Shown here one piece after another: positions 1 through 12,800 of a stretch of DNA of 64,000 bases. The stretch is from contig JAEHOE010000009.1 in assembly GCA_016858145.1 (NCBI GenBank), forward strand, positions 558,001 to 622,000. The letters are read 5' to 3'. The translations under genes and the position numbers were made by a program. How positions within the stretch are numbered: the stretch's first letter is position 1; every line of letters begins with the position of its first letter. A model generated the notes under the pieces. That model made no database searches, was not told the origin of the DNA, and saw only the letters and a list, made by a program, of their open reading frames with translations. Source of the stretch: Edaphochlamys debaryana. Its lineage: Eukaryota; Chlorophyta; Chlorophyceae; Chlamydomonadales.

Positions 1-3000
1 GCGGCGGCGGCAGCGGCGGCGGCGGCGCAGCAGCATGCCGGGGGCGGCGGGGCGGGGGAGGTGCGGATGTGTGCTGTGTGTGGCTCCGACTCCACCTCCC
101 ACGGCTGGAGGACGCACAAGCTGGACCCAAGGCTCAAGACGTGCAGGCGGTAAGCGAGGGAGTAGTGCGTGGGAGGCGGTGAGCGAGGGAGTAGTGCGTG
201 GGATGCGAGAGGAGCCCTGGCCCGACCTGGCCCGAGCGCGGGGTCCATGCGTGGGGTCTTATTAACCTTGCGCGCCGACCGAGAGCGGGCCTCGACAAGA
301 GCTACCATGTCTTTCATTGCTCTCGCTGCAATTGAGCGTTCCCCTTTTTGCAATTATGCTGAGCATACCTCAAGGGTTCTGCATACCGAGTTTGAAGGGG
401 TGGCAAGCGTTGCCATGTCCCCGAACACAGCGACATGGCCGCACATTAATCCCGTAGTGCCTCTATACTATGTTAGATCGCTGAGATGGCATTTGGGCGC
501 CCAGTTCAGCTCAGCACGCGACTTCGCGAGGATGCTGAGCAGTTCCGCCTTGCTCAAACAGCCTCTGGGAGGCCCCCGCTGACCTTCTATATGCATATAG
601 CCACCCTATAATATATGCGAAAGGGTTGGAGCGCAAATTGGGTGGGGTCGGGTTGGGCGGGTTGGCAGGCGTGCCTTACCCCTACACTACTAGATCCCTG
701 GCAGGGGGCCTAGCACTGGTCCTCCGGTCACGGGAACATTGCACGTCCCTTCCTTTGAGGGCCGGAGGTCGAGTGCAAGACACCTAGACCGTCCCTAATT
801 CTGCTGACCGGCGGCATTCCCTAACCCTTTCAATCTTTCTTCTTGCTTGCAGGTGCTATGACTCCTTTACTCTCCACGGCAACTATGAGAAGGCCGTGGA
901 GGCAGCCCGCAGCGGCGGCAGCGGCGGCAGCGCCAGCAGCGGCGGCGGCGGCGGCGGCGAGGACCAGCCTGCCGCCAAGCGCCAGCGTCCCGGCCACAAT
1001 TCCTCGCCGGCTTCCGCGGCCGCCGCTGCTGCCGCCGCCGCGCAGCAAGCCCAGCAGCAGCGGCAGCAACAGTACGGTCAGCAGTACGGCCAGCACGTGT
1101 CGTACCATTCGCCGTACCACACCCAGCAGCATCCGACGGTGCAGCAGGCGCCGCCGCCCCAGCAGCCCTCCCCGTCCCCGCAGCAACAGCTGCAGCAGCA
1201 GCAGCAGAGGACGCCGCATCGTCCCACGCCCCTGCACCCCGGCACGTTACTCCTATCCCCCGCGTCCCCCTCCCAACCCCAGCAGCCCCAACCGGCTTCC
1301 CCTTTCCCCCAGCCCCACCCCTCCCACTCCCACCAGCACTACCCTCCCACCTCCCACCCCCACCCCAACGCCCAGCCCCAGCCCCAGCCCCAGCCTGCCG
1401 CATCCCCCGCCGCGCAACAGCAGCAAGCCTACCAGCAGCAACAACAGCAGTACCAACAACAGCTGCAGCAGTATCATCAGCAAGTACAAGCACAACAGCA
1501 ACATCAAGCACAACAGCAGCAGCAACAGCAGCAACAGCAGCAACAGCAGCAGCAACAACAACAACAACAACAGCACGCTTTTGCGCAGCAGCAAGCCCAA
1601 CAGCAGCAGCAGCAGGCGGCGGCTCTGCAACACCAGCAAGCTCTGCAACAACAGCAACACTTTCAGCAGCAACAGGCGCTGCAACAACAGCAGCAGCAGC
1701 AGCAACAACAAGCGCTGCAGCAGCAACAGGCTTTGCAGCAGCAGCAGCAGTACCGGCCTCAGCAGCCCCACTTCGCCGCCATGCGAATCACGACGCCCCA
1801 CCCGGAGCACGGCGGCCCCGGCGGCGCCGCCAGCGCCGCCGCGCCGCAGCTCTGGTCCGCCGCCGGCGGCGCCCTGGCATCCACCGCCGCCGCCGCCGCG
1901 GACGCAGGACAGAGCCAACAGGTGAGCCACGCACCCGACAGTACGCCCCACACATACGTCCCATGTATGCCCATGCAAGCTTCAGTCGTCCTGGTTTGAA
2001 GGGGTCTTGGCGCTGCTGTGTGCCCGCAGGCCCCGGCCCCGGCGGCGGGTTCCCCCCTGGACGACCCCTGGGTTGCGGCGGCGGTGCAGGGGGTGGAGGG
2101 GCTGGCGGCGCAGGTGGTGGTGGCGTGCCAGGTGGGTGGGTGGGTGGGTGGGTGGGTGGGTCAGGGGGGCCTTGGGAGGGGAGGAAACGGGATGGGGGAA
2201 AGGGCATGGGGGATGGGGAAGGGGGTAGAGGGGCGGGGTGGCCCTGGGCGTGCGCCTGCCATGCTCCCACCGGCACCCCTCAGCCCCGCTCGCTGATTGG
2301 GGTTAGGCCGCGGGTGGCCTGTCAAGGAGGCCCACGGCCCCACTGCACATCTCCCTCACACCCCTCAGCCCCACGTGCTTCCCGTCGCCTTGGCATGGGG
2401 CGGAGGGCCGGGGTGGCTCAATCTCCCACCCCACGCACCTCTCACCTGCCCCATTTCACGTGCTTTCCGTTGCCCTGCTCCACACATCCATCCCCACGTT
2501 CTTTCCGTTGCCCTGCTCCTCACACCCCCCCCGCCCGCTCCTCCCCAGGCCCTGATCACACTCGAGGACGCCCACGGCGTGCGCCTCCTGGACCTGGCCC
2601 CCGGCCCCGGCCCCGGCCCCGGGCAGCCCCCCGGCTCCGGGCAGCAGCCCCCCGCCCCCGCTGCCAGCAGCAGCAGCCTGCGGCCCGTGTACGAACGCAT
2701 CTGCGGAGCGGACCGGGGCCTGAGGGTGGGTGGCAGGGGGTGCTAGTTTGTGGTTGGTTTGGGATGCAGCCGCACGAGCAAGGCACAGCAGCCACAGAAC
2801 TCACTCGGGCCCACCGGGTCTAGGGTGGCCTTGTCACGCACGGACAACCACCACCTCCGCGCCTAGCCGTCCTCCACCCCTCCGACGCCCCCTGTCCCCG
2901 CAGGCCCGGCTGCTGGGGGATGCGATCCTGCGCTGGCTCGAGGTGAGGCCGGGCTCGGGGGGAGAAGCCTATGTGCCCAGCAGAGGATCTTAATGCCCCC

Positions 3001-4919
3001 ACCCGTTGCCTTCCGGTGAACCCCCACACCTCCCTCCTCAACCGCACGCCTCGCCTACCTGCCCCACGCCCCCCACGCTCCCCTCCCCCCCACCCTCCCC
3101 CCCACCCCCACCCCCCAGCGCCGCACCTGGGCTCAGCCCCTGCGCGCCCTGGCCGAGGGGGTGGCAGCCGCCTGGGGTCCACACGCCACCGCGGACGAGG
3201 CGGGGCGGGAGCTGGCGTGGGCGGCGGCGCCCAGCCCCCTGGTGGGTTGACAGTTGGAGCCGGGGTTTACCATAGTTGGATCGGGGTGATGCAGATCGGG
3301 GCAGATAGGGATGATGTGGGTTGGACGCGGGGTTAAGTTAGGGGGTGTTGAACGAAGTTCGGGGAGGCAGGGCCATACATCAGGATGAGGATGATGATGA
3401 AGTGCGGGATAAATGGAAGGAGGGGCTGCATGTGTATGTGTAGGGCCGCGGGAGGCTGTGCCTGGGTTGCGGCGCCCAGTCACGTTGATGACAAGCAAGG
3501 ACTCCTCCCCGCCCGTCACCTTGACGATTCCGTTTGGAGCACGCCCTCCTGTCACCGCTCACCCCTGCCCCCCCCCTCCTGCCCCCCCCCCCTCCCGTCC
3601 CCTCCCCCCCCGGGATTGCACCGCAGGACGACCCGTCCCGGCCCCCGGCGGGAGCAGACCCCGCCACCGCCGCCCAGCAGCTGTCCGCGCTGCGCTCCGC
3701 CCGCCGCCGCCTGTGCGACCAGTACTGCTCGGTCGCCTCCCACTCCCTCTCCTGCCCTGCCTCCGCCACGGCCCCGGCCGAGACCCCCCCCTCCTCCGAC
3801 CCCCGGGTCACCCCCGCGGCCCTGGCTCGCATCCGCGCAGCCGCCCACGCCCTCGCCGGGGAGATGGCCCGCAGCCTGCTGGGGCTGCTGCCGCCGCCGC
3901 CGCCCACCGACGCCCACTGTGCGGCCGTGTTCCAGGTGCGCGCCTGGGCCTGCCTGGGCCTGGCGTGGGCCTGCCTGGGCCTGGCGTGGTCCTGCCTGGG
4001 CCTGGCACGGACCTGAGTGGCCCCGCCGATTATCAGCCGGGGTTGTCTCCTGGCTTCGCTGATCGGTTCCTGCCTAAGTTCCTGCCTCTCCGCCCTTACA
4101 TGATACTACATCAGCAGCCTGCGGTGTTTCCTTTCCCCACCCTTCCTTCTTCCATCCCACCCTCCCTCCCTCCCTCCCTCCCAGGGCATGGCTCGGGCCC
4201 TCATGGCAGCCACAGACGAGCTCCAGAGCGCAGTGTCGCGGTCCCTGTACGTGGGGCTGCTGGCGGCGGCGGAGCCCAGCGGCAGGATCCAGATCTGGCT
4301 GGCGGAGCCGGGGCGCCTGGTGCCGCCGCCGCCAACGGCGGCGGCGGGACTGGCGGCGGCGGCGGCGGCGGCGGCGCCGCTGGTGGCGGCGCTGGAGTGG
4401 GTCGAGCCCGTCGCTCACAGCAAGCCTGGCGGCGGCGGCGGCGACGGCGGCCAAGCCCCTGGCGGCGGTCCTGGCGGCGGCGGCGGCGGCCGAATCGGCG
4501 GGCTGCGGCTGACGGCGGCGACGGCGGGCGGCGGGCCGCCGGGCGGTATGGATTGGCCCGGCGGCAGTCAGGGCACGCAGGTGCTGTGGGTGGTCGTACC
4601 GGGTCTCGTACTGCGTGAAATGGATCCAGCATCCAGTGGACCCGGCGGAACTGGATCTGGATCCAGCCGTGTCACGCCCGTGCTGCCCGTGCGGGCCGTG
4701 CTGTGGGCCTACACGGCGCCGCCGGCGCCGCCGGCGGAGAGGGTCCCGGAGGAGGGGCGGCGCGAGGGACCGCGAGGGGCGGCGGCGGAGGGGGCGCGGG
4801 AGGAGGGGGAGGGGGCGAGGCCGGAGCCGGCGTACCCCGGTGGCTATGGGGGTACTGGCGGGGAGGGGCAGGGGCAGGGGCAGGGTGCGGAGGAGGCGCC
4901 TCCGGGCACGGAGCGTTGA
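1..4919 (+). CDS. GATA-like zinc-finger protein, paralogue A (5' truncated by window edge)
   Basis: Eight exons are visible: 1-149, 853-1921, 2030-2131, 2549-2725, 2904-2942, 3119-3241, 3627-3935 and 4185-4919 (TGA). Together they give 900 residues in one open frame from base 1. A C-x2-C...C-x2-C finger (CAVC, 20-residue loop with GW, then CRRC and a basic tail ending HGNYE) spans the first intron. Next comes a Gln/Pro/Ser-rich low-complexity segment with a 21-Gln run. The rest is the conserved C-terminal module shared with the genes at 6443 and 55328: ALITLEDAHGVRLLD, YERICGADRGLR, ARLLGDAILRWLE, then GRIQIWLAEPG and VLWVVVPGLVLRE near the end. The finger resembles GATA fingers, so a nuclear DNA-binding role is likely but inferred. 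Further fingers probably lie upstream of the window. The C-terminal module matches no family I know. Exon boundaries are supported by identical positions in the two paralogues. Confidence 0.8.
145..202 (+). repeat. 29-bp tandem duplication carrying a splice donor
   Basis: Bases 145-173 and 174-202 are two copies of a 29-base unit differing at one base. Each contains the end of the zinc-finger exon plus a donor (GTAAGC in the first copy, GTGAGC in the second). The first copy keeps the finger's reading frame, CRR joined to CYD of the next exon. Using the second donor would add 29 coding bases and shift the frame. Confidence 0.8.
1511..1573 (+). repeat. CAG/CAA tract encoding 21 consecutive Gln
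   Basis: This is the longest pure Gln run inside exon 2 of the first zinc-finger gene. It lies in a broader Gln-rich stretch (about 1420-1755). CAG and CAA codons are mixed, so the DNA is not a perfect trinucleotide repeat, although length polymorphism would still be expected. Confidence 0.85.
2131..2161 (+). repeat. (GGGT)n microsatellite at an intron 5' end
   Basis: About seven GGGT units begin directly at the splice donor of exon 3 of the first zinc-finger gene. Several register-shifted GT donors are therefore available. The G-runs could also form a G-quadruplex in DNA or pre-mRNA. Confidence 0.8.
3946..4010 (+). repeat. Short minisatellite in intron 7 of paralogue A
   Basis: About three imperfect copies of a roughly 21-23-base unit (core CCTGCCTGGGCCTGGC) start just after the donor of exon 7. 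Confidence 0.65.
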
Positions 4920-6442
4920 ATGAAGTGGCCAGCGCGGTGGCTTCGTGTGAGGCGCATTGGATGGGGTACGTGGCATCGGTGGCGCGGGTTGTAGTGGTGG
5001 CACATGGGGGGGGGCAAGCGGTACGGCATGCCCCATTCGGTTTGTTGCGAGGGCGGGCTGAAGGGGGGGGCAAGGGCAGGGCGAAGCCATCCGGCGAGGC
5101 AATGCCGGCATGCTCGGAAGGTCGTGTCTGGTGTGGACAACCCCTGCGCCGGCCGCTGGGGATTGGTGTTGGGTGCTGGCGTGTTCTACCGAGATGTGCT
5201 TTGCTTGCGGCTGGGCAACGGGCGAGAGTGCAGCTGCCACAGGAATAGAGAGCACGGTTCGTTCCTGGGGGCTCGGCCCTCTTAGGCCGGTGACGGACCC
5301 GCTTCAAGTCTGTGGATTTTGCATGCAATTTTGGCGGACAGGTCGGTGTCGCGGACGCGTGGACGCGTTAGTTGTGTCTGGGCGCCTGTTCCGGCGCGCC
5401 CGACTCACCTGCCTGACTCTCGGACCGGGGCATTGGCGAAAGGCGGGATTGTATGGTGTGCGGGGTTCCACGGTGACTGGGTTCCCAGGCCCTGCCCTGG
5501 CGCATTCGCTTGACTTGCACTCCCTGCATAAATCCACGCTGACAGCGGTGCGCATTTCCAGGGGCTGGCAGGGCCGGCGGCTTGTGTTGTGCGAATGCTT
5601 GGGCAGGGGCCCTGACCCCCGCTCTCGTAGTCCCATGGCACCTGGGGTTATTATAGACTCCGGGGCGTAGTGTCGCGGTGTGATGGCATCGCAATTCGTG
5701 GCACCTGGGGGACAGAGGCCAAGGGAGCAGGCGCCATGACATTGGTCTGGGACCTGAGGTGTCATGAGTGTGTCATGGGGCAGCAGTGCGTACCCGCGTG
5801 CGGTGACCCCTGGGTGCCCGTGTAAGCTGTGTGGGTTGTCCCATCGTGACGAGGAGACCGCGTCCTGGCCGGAAGGGTTAGCGTGGGGACAGGTGATGGC
5901 TTGAGGCCTCCGCTGGGCTTCCGTCAGGTCACTGGGTGGTCCCAGCGAATCCGAGATGGCCCAACCGCCCAAGTTCACCTAGGTCTGAGGCTCCAACCTG
6001 TATGCCCTCTGGCGTGTTCCCTCGGGCGTGTTCCCCCGCCGTCTATCCCACGCTCCCCCTGACCTCTAAACTTAACCTCCGGCCAGCATTGGTCCTCGGC
6101 AGACACCCTGGGTCTAGCCTCCGCCCGCGCTCCACAAGCCCTGTCGAGGGTGTGCCATGGCTGCCCCATTGGCCGGCGCGGATACTTCGCCAGGCATGAT
6201 TTCAAGCTTCCTCTTTCCAACCCAGCTACTCAGTCAACATAGTCCTCTCACCTGAGCTATCCTCTTGCGCGTGGCGTGCACCCACCAGATGATCGATGAG
6301 ACTAAACGATGACAACAAACAGCTACCTTTGCTGGCGCAACGCTTAAAGCGCATGCTTCACAGTAGCATGGCTGGGTCAATACCAGCGGAGCTTGGCCCC
6401 GACCGCATTGCACTTGAGTTCCTCTTCTGATACGAGAAAGGG
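4920..6442. other. Intergenic: 3' UTR of paralogue A and 5' region of paralogue B
   Basis: I found no convincing coding exon here; the open frames are shadows without splice or family support. A TGTAA motif at 5821-5825, the algal poly(A) signal, would give paralogue A a 3' UTR of about 900 bases, which is plausible but unproven. The stretch nearest 6443 is less GC-rich and should hold the promoter and leader of paralogue B. Confidence 0.5.
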
Positions 6443-9400
6443 ATGCAGCCTGACGGGCTCAATGCAGCTGATTCACATGCAATCGCAGAGCCTGCCCCGG
6501 GCTCCGGGCTGAGCGGAGCTGGCACACCTTCATTACGCGCCCAAACCGCGACTAACCTGGACGCGCTGGCTGTGGGAGCTAACGGTAGCATCGCAGAAGC
6601 AGCCCGGACTGGTAACGCGGACGACGCTGGCGGGCCGAGCTCGCAGCCCGCCCGTGCCACCCCCCGCGGTGGCTCCCGCGCTCCCCGCGGGCTCGACCTT
6701 TCCGCGGTGATTGCTTCGCTGCCGCCCCGGCGAGCTGCCGAGAAGGCGCGTACAGCCATCGCAGAACAGGCGCAGCAGCCCAACTGGCCCGGATACGGCA
6801 AGGCCGACCCGCCACCCCAGCCCGCCCAGCCCGACCCTGCCGGCGAGAAGCCATCCTCCGCAGCTCCGCCCGCCCAGCCCCTTGCTGCACCCCCCGCTCC
6901 GGCCGCCCCGCCCGTCCCTCGCCGTCGCAAGAAGAAGCCCCGACCGTCTGCTGCCGCCCCAGAATCTAAGTCTGACCCCGCAGCCAATGGCCCGAGTCCA
7001 GGGGACGAACGCGGGGCGCAGGTTGACCCGGACGAGGAGGAGGAGGACAACGGTGACGATGGGGGCGTGCAGGTGGAGACGGAGATGCAGCTGCCGGTGG
7101 AGGCTCAGTTCTGCAGCATCTGCCGCGCGAAGGACAGCTGCAAGTGGCTTTCCAACAAGAAGACGCCCGGCCAGGTCACGTGCAACTCGTGCTACCGCCG
7201 GTACATGCGTACGGGATCGTACGACGCCCCGTGGCTCCACTCCCGCCGCGGCCGGCACCGCGTCCGCGCGCGCCGCAGCAGTACAACCAAGCCCGGCCCT
7301 GCGGGCGACGGCGGGGATCAAGATCCTGGCGGTACGGCAGATCAGGTGCCGGCGGTCCGCGGCCGCGGGCCAGGCAGAGGTGGCCGCGGAGGCGGCAAGC
7401 CGCGCCGCCTCCGCCGGCCGCTAGGCGGCCTGCTGCAGGCCGTGGCTTCCAGGGCCGAAGCCTCGGGGGCCGAGGCTGCAGGCAACGGGGAAGCCGCTGA
7501 CGGGTACGGGTCGGACCCACAAGGCAGCCCCAGCCCGAGCCGCAGCCAGGGGTCGGACGGGGAAGACGAATCGTCGGCGGACGAGGGCCGGCCCGGCGAC
7601 GGGCCGCAGGGCGAGGGCCGCAAGCGGCACCGGCTGGGTCCCGCCGGGCCCGGCCCGGGCCCGGGCCCATCCTCGGGCCCGCGGCTGCCGCCGCCGCCGG
7701 GGGTGCCCTGGCACGCTCCCGAGGTCCCGCTCGGACGGCGCAGCTGCGCCGAGTGTGGGGAGGGCGACGGCAAGGCCAGCTTCCGCCACCTCGTAAGGCC
7801 GGAGGAGTTCACGTGCGCGAGGTGCCGTGAGCGGTGCCTGCGGTACGGATTCTACGCCACACCCCAGCGGTACAAGGCCATGCCGGCGGAGGAGCGGGCG
7901 TCGGCGGCGGCGGCGGCGGCGGCGGTGGCGGCGCTCATGGGCGGGCGCCTGGCGGCGCGCGCCGGCATCTCCAGGTCTGACCTGGAGGCGCTCGGCCTCT
8001 CCGCCGCCGCCGCCGCGGCGGCGGCGGCGACGGTGGCGGCAGCCGCGGCCGCGGCGGCGGCAACGGGCGCCAGCGGAGCTGGCGCCACCGGAGCTGGCGG
8101 AGCCGGAGCAGGGGCCGGGGCCGGGGCAAGGGCAAGGGCTGCGGCTGGGCGGGTGGAGGAAGAGGACGGTGTGGCAGGGAGCAGCGGCAGCGGGGACGAG
8201 GGCGGCGGCGACGGCGGCGGCGGCGGCGGCGGCGGCGGCTCCGAGGCTGAGGCGGACGCTCTGCCGCCACCGGAAGGCAGGCGGCGGCGCGCGCTCGGAC
8301 CGCATGGCCAGGCGGGGAAGCGGCGGAAGGGTCTGGCCCTTCCCGCGGCCGCTGCTGCGCCGAGGTGGGGGCCCGGGCCTGCTGGGGACGGCTCGTCAGG
8401 CGACGAAGGCGAAGAGTCGGAGGAGGATGAGGAGAGCGACCTGGGGGAACCGGCGTATGCGCGGGAGGGCCTGCCTCCAGAGGCGCAGGAGCACGGGCGA
8501 ATGAGGAAGACCCTGGCGGCGATCCCCGCTGGGCCCAAGGCCTGCGCCGCCTGCGGAACGGTCACGGCGGCCAAGTGGTACGGCCACCAGCGGACTAAGG
8601 GCCAGTACACGTGCAACCGCTGCTACGCGCGGTACAAACGGCACGGCACGTACGGCGAAGACCGTACCGATGCCGCCAGGGCTACTGCTGCCGCCGCTGA
8701 CGGCGCCGCGGCGGCGGCTGACACGCCCGGCCCAGCCGCGCCGGCGGCGGCTGCCGCCAAGCCGCCCGCCGCCGGCGCGCTCCCGCGTCGCCCGTCGCCG
8801 CCGCCGCCTGCCGTACAACTACCGCCGCTTGTCGTACCGACCCCGGTCGATACGAGCACGTGCACCACGTGCCTGAATCCATCGGAGCTGCGCGGCTTCG
8901 TGGCGCCGGGCGGCAAGTTCACGTGCCACGATTGCTGCATAGCCAACAAGCGGCAGTGGGGGTGGTACGGGCCAATCGGCACCAGGTCGGCAGACGACGC
9001 GGGCGGCCGCGGTTGCGCCGTGTGCGGAGTGGGCCTCAAGGGGCAGGCGCAGGTGGGTGGGAGGGCAGGGGAGGGGCTGTGAAGAGACTCGCGGGTCGGG
9101 GCTTGGGGAGGCAGGGAGAGGGGGCTCGAGGGGTGAGACCGGGTCTGGGAGGAGTTGGGGGTGGTCAGAGGCCAGGGCCGGGCGTTGCTCCAAGAGGGGG
9201 TGTGCAGTGAGGAAGGGCTGGGCACGCGAGGAGCCCTTGGGACGTGTCTGCGGTCCGGGCTGAGGGGATGGTGTATGGTCCCGCAAGCCAAACCCAAAGT
9301 CGGTTCGTATCTGACGCTCACGTGTCTTCCTTGCAGGTGCCCCACCTCTCGCGGCGCGGGCTGTACACCTGCAAGCCCTGCTTCGAGGTCGTAAAGCGTA

Positions 9401-9782
9401 CGGGGCAGTACGCGAAGCCAGGTACGGGAGTACGGCAGGGCATGGCGCGGATGTAGGACGTAGACGCGTGGGAGCTGGTTGGCTCGCCGATGAGTAACCG
9501 TGGACGAGCAGGCAGATGTGTCCACATGCACCGAAACACCTGACCGCAACCCTACCGATCGGCCCTTGACCGTCGTACAGGCTGTACGGCAGGCGCTTCG
9601 GGTACAGTAGGTGACAGCGCCGCGGCGGCGGGCGGCGGCGGCGCGGCGCGCCTGAGCTCGGCCGCCTGGCTGGCGGCGCTGTCAGACGACGAAGACGAGG
9701 AGGCGGAAGACGAAAAGGCACCGCCAGTGCCGTACCCGGATCCGCAACCGGACCAGGGCCGCCAGCCTGGGCAGGCTGGCGA

Positions 9783-9818
<36 letters not shown>

Positions 9819-12800
9819 TGACGGCGGCGGGGACCCGGTGGTGACGGCGCTGGCGGAGGCGGTGGAGGGAGTGCGGGTGCAGTTGGAGGCCGCGTGCCAA
9901 GTGAGACTGAGGGCGGGGCTCAACCGAGGGTGGGGCTTGCCCAAGGGCGGGGCCCCTCCATTTGGCCATGCTCTCGCTGTACGTCGCCTAGCGTGACTGA
10001 CTTTAAATGACGTCCATGTCGGTAGCCTGCCTCCTCTTAGACCTAAACCTGGTCACTTCACCTCCACCTCTGACCCCAACACAGGCGCTGGTGGCACTCG
10101 AGGACCGCCACGGGTACCGCCTGCTGGACGCACCCCCGCCGCGGCCATCGGCGGCGGCGGCAGGGGCGCGGCCGCGCGTCGCGGCGCCGCCGGCAGCGCT
10201 GCCGCTGCCGCCGACGCCCAGCCCTTCGGGCGGCATGGGCAGAAGCTCGACGGACGTGGAGGCAGGGGCGGACGAGGACTCGGCGGCGGGATCCTTCCAC
10301 AGCGCAGCGTCGGCCCACACCAACGGGGCCGCGGGCGGCGCCGCCGCCCCTGCCGCCGCCGTCGCGCCGGCGGCGCCGCCGGGTGAGCCGTCGGACTCCG
10401 TCGGCGAGGCCGCGCCGTTGGGATCCTCCTCCGTGGCGGCGCTGATGGCGGCGGCGGTTGAGTCCGACCAGAGCGGTCGCAGCGGCAGCGGAGGCGGAGG
10501 CGGAGGCAGCGGAGGCGGAAGCCCCGCCGGGAGGGCCGCAAGCGCCGCCGGGGGCGCTGCTTCCGGCGCCGTCGCGGGCAGCGCCCTGCGCCTCATGTAC
10601 GAGCGTATCTGCGGATCTGACCCGGTGCTGAGGGTGAGCGCAGGGCATTTCATTCGCGTATTATTACAATAATTCAATGCCGTTGATCTGCCTTACTTCT
10701 GCTTCCGTGCTGAGACCACGGTCCGAACCCATGCCGTCTGTTCTCCGCCAGGCGCGCTTTCTGGCGGACCTGCTGCTTCGGTGGCTCGAGGTGCGAGGGG
10801 GGCGGCGGAAAAGTGCTGCTTGCCGTTGACAGGAGGGGAGCGGTCGCTGAGCTTTGCGCTTCTGCTGCCTTCCATCAACCATACCAACCACACCAACCAC
10901 ACCAACCGCACACCACACAAATCGTACTAACCGCTCCATGCCGTACCAATCGCAGGCCCACGCCTGGCGCGAGCCCATGGTGCTGCTCTGCCGCAACCCC
11001 GTGGCCGCGGACCTGGGCTGGGACCGGGCGGGCCCGCTGCCCAACATGGACGACAAGCAGCAGGTGCGGTTGGCGGTTGGGCGGTTGGCAGTTCGGCGGC
11101 GATTGGCTCATGCTTGCGCCGCTGCCCTCCCCCATGTAATGTCTCCCGTAGCAGCAAGCTGAATCGCTCCCCGCACTGCTGCTGTCTTCCTTTCTTTGCT
11201 CAGGCCGCCTGGGATGTGGCACGTGCCGGCCTGTACGGCGCATTCGCCGACGCCGCCACCGTCGCCGCGGCCGAGGCCGCCACCATGGTCGCCAGCGACA
11301 GCCGCTCCGTCAGCGCCGCCGCCGCCGCCGCCGCCAGCCTCGCCGCCACCCTGGCTTCGTCCCGCGTCGACGCCGCCGCCGTCACGGCCGTCCACGAGGC
11401 CGCCGGCGCCGCCGCCGCCCGTCTCGTGACGGACCTGCTGGGCCTGCCGCGGCTGCCCGCCGTCAACTCGGCCCTCAGCGCCTTCCGCCTCTGCGCCCTC
11501 GCGCCCAAGTTCAGTGGCAGCGGGTCCCCCGCCGGGCCGGGATCCCACTCGCCAACCGGCGGCGCGGGGCCCTCCGGCGGGAAGGCGAGGTACCAACCCG
11601 ACGCTCGAACCGCGTACGCGGCCGCTAGCTTGCAGCTGAGGGCAGCAGCCACGGCGGCCCTGGGGCTGGCGCTGCGGGTGGGGGCAGCGCCGGGAGGGCG
11701 TCTTGCGCTGAAGCTCGCAGCCCCGGGCACGGCCCTTCCGGCGGAGGATGAGGCCGCCGACGCGGGTGCGGCTGCAAAGGGGCAGAGGAGAGGCGGCGGC
11801 CTGGGTGGCGGCGCCGCCGGCACGGATGTACGGCAGTCGCCGCCGCCGCCGCCTCTGATCTCAGCAGTGGCCTGGATCAATTCGGTCGGCTCAACCAATG
11901 GCAGCCCCGTCAGCGCCGGCGCGGTCAACGGTCCGGTCAACGGTCCGGTCAACGGCGCCTCGCCGGCGGGGTCGTGGGCGAGCTGCGCGGCGCTGCTGCG
12001 GGAGCTGTACGGCAGCACGGCAGGCGCGTTTGGTACGGCACACGGCCCGGCCGACGCATCTGGCCCGGGGCCGTCGGCGCCTGCACCGGCGCCATCCGGC
12101 GGGCGGGCGGCAGGGCAGGCCGCAAGCGGGGGCGCTGGCGACAGCTCGGCGGCGGCAGCAGCGGAGCGGGCGGATGGCAGGGCCTTCAGCTCAAGCGGCG
12201 TGGTTCTGTGGGTGGTAGCGCCGGGCATTGTGCGTAGGGAGCGGTCTGGGGCACCCTCCTCGCCGCCCCCTCCGGCGGCGGGTCCCTCCGCTGAGCCGCC
12301 CTCGCAAGCCTCGCCGGCCGTGCCGGTGCCCACAGCTGCGGCCCCGCCGAGCTCCCAGCCGGGTGTCAGCTCTCAGCCGGCGGTAGCGGCCCCGAAGGCG
12401 GGCGTCGGAGTTGAGGCCGACGCAGCAGCGGGCGCGGGCCCAGGGGCCGCAGCGGGGCACACGCAGACGCCCGCTGCAGTCGCCGGTGCTGCGCCTGCCC
12501 CGGCGGCCGGCGGTGGCAGCAATGTGGAGGCGGCGGCGGCGGAGCCGGCGGTTGCGCCAGCAGAAGCGGGAGGCGGAGGAGCAGTAGCAGGGAAGGGTGA
12601 CGCCGCCGAAAGGGCAGCGGAGGCGGCGGTGGTGCAGCGGGCGCCGGCGCACGGCCGCGTGCTCATGCTGGCGCTCCCCGCGCTCCCCCCGAGAGCCCCC
12701 GTACCCACGCCCACGGCAAGGCCCACGCCGGGGACAGTTGCACACGCGCCGGACGGCAGCGAGGCCGCGGCCAGGGCCGGGGCTGCGGCGGCCCCGGGCC

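Noticed and set aside
7421..8305. Long minus-strand Arg/Pro-rich frames across the zinc-finger genes
   Set aside because: They are shadows of GC-rich exons: no start context, no domains, and they end where the + strand exons end.
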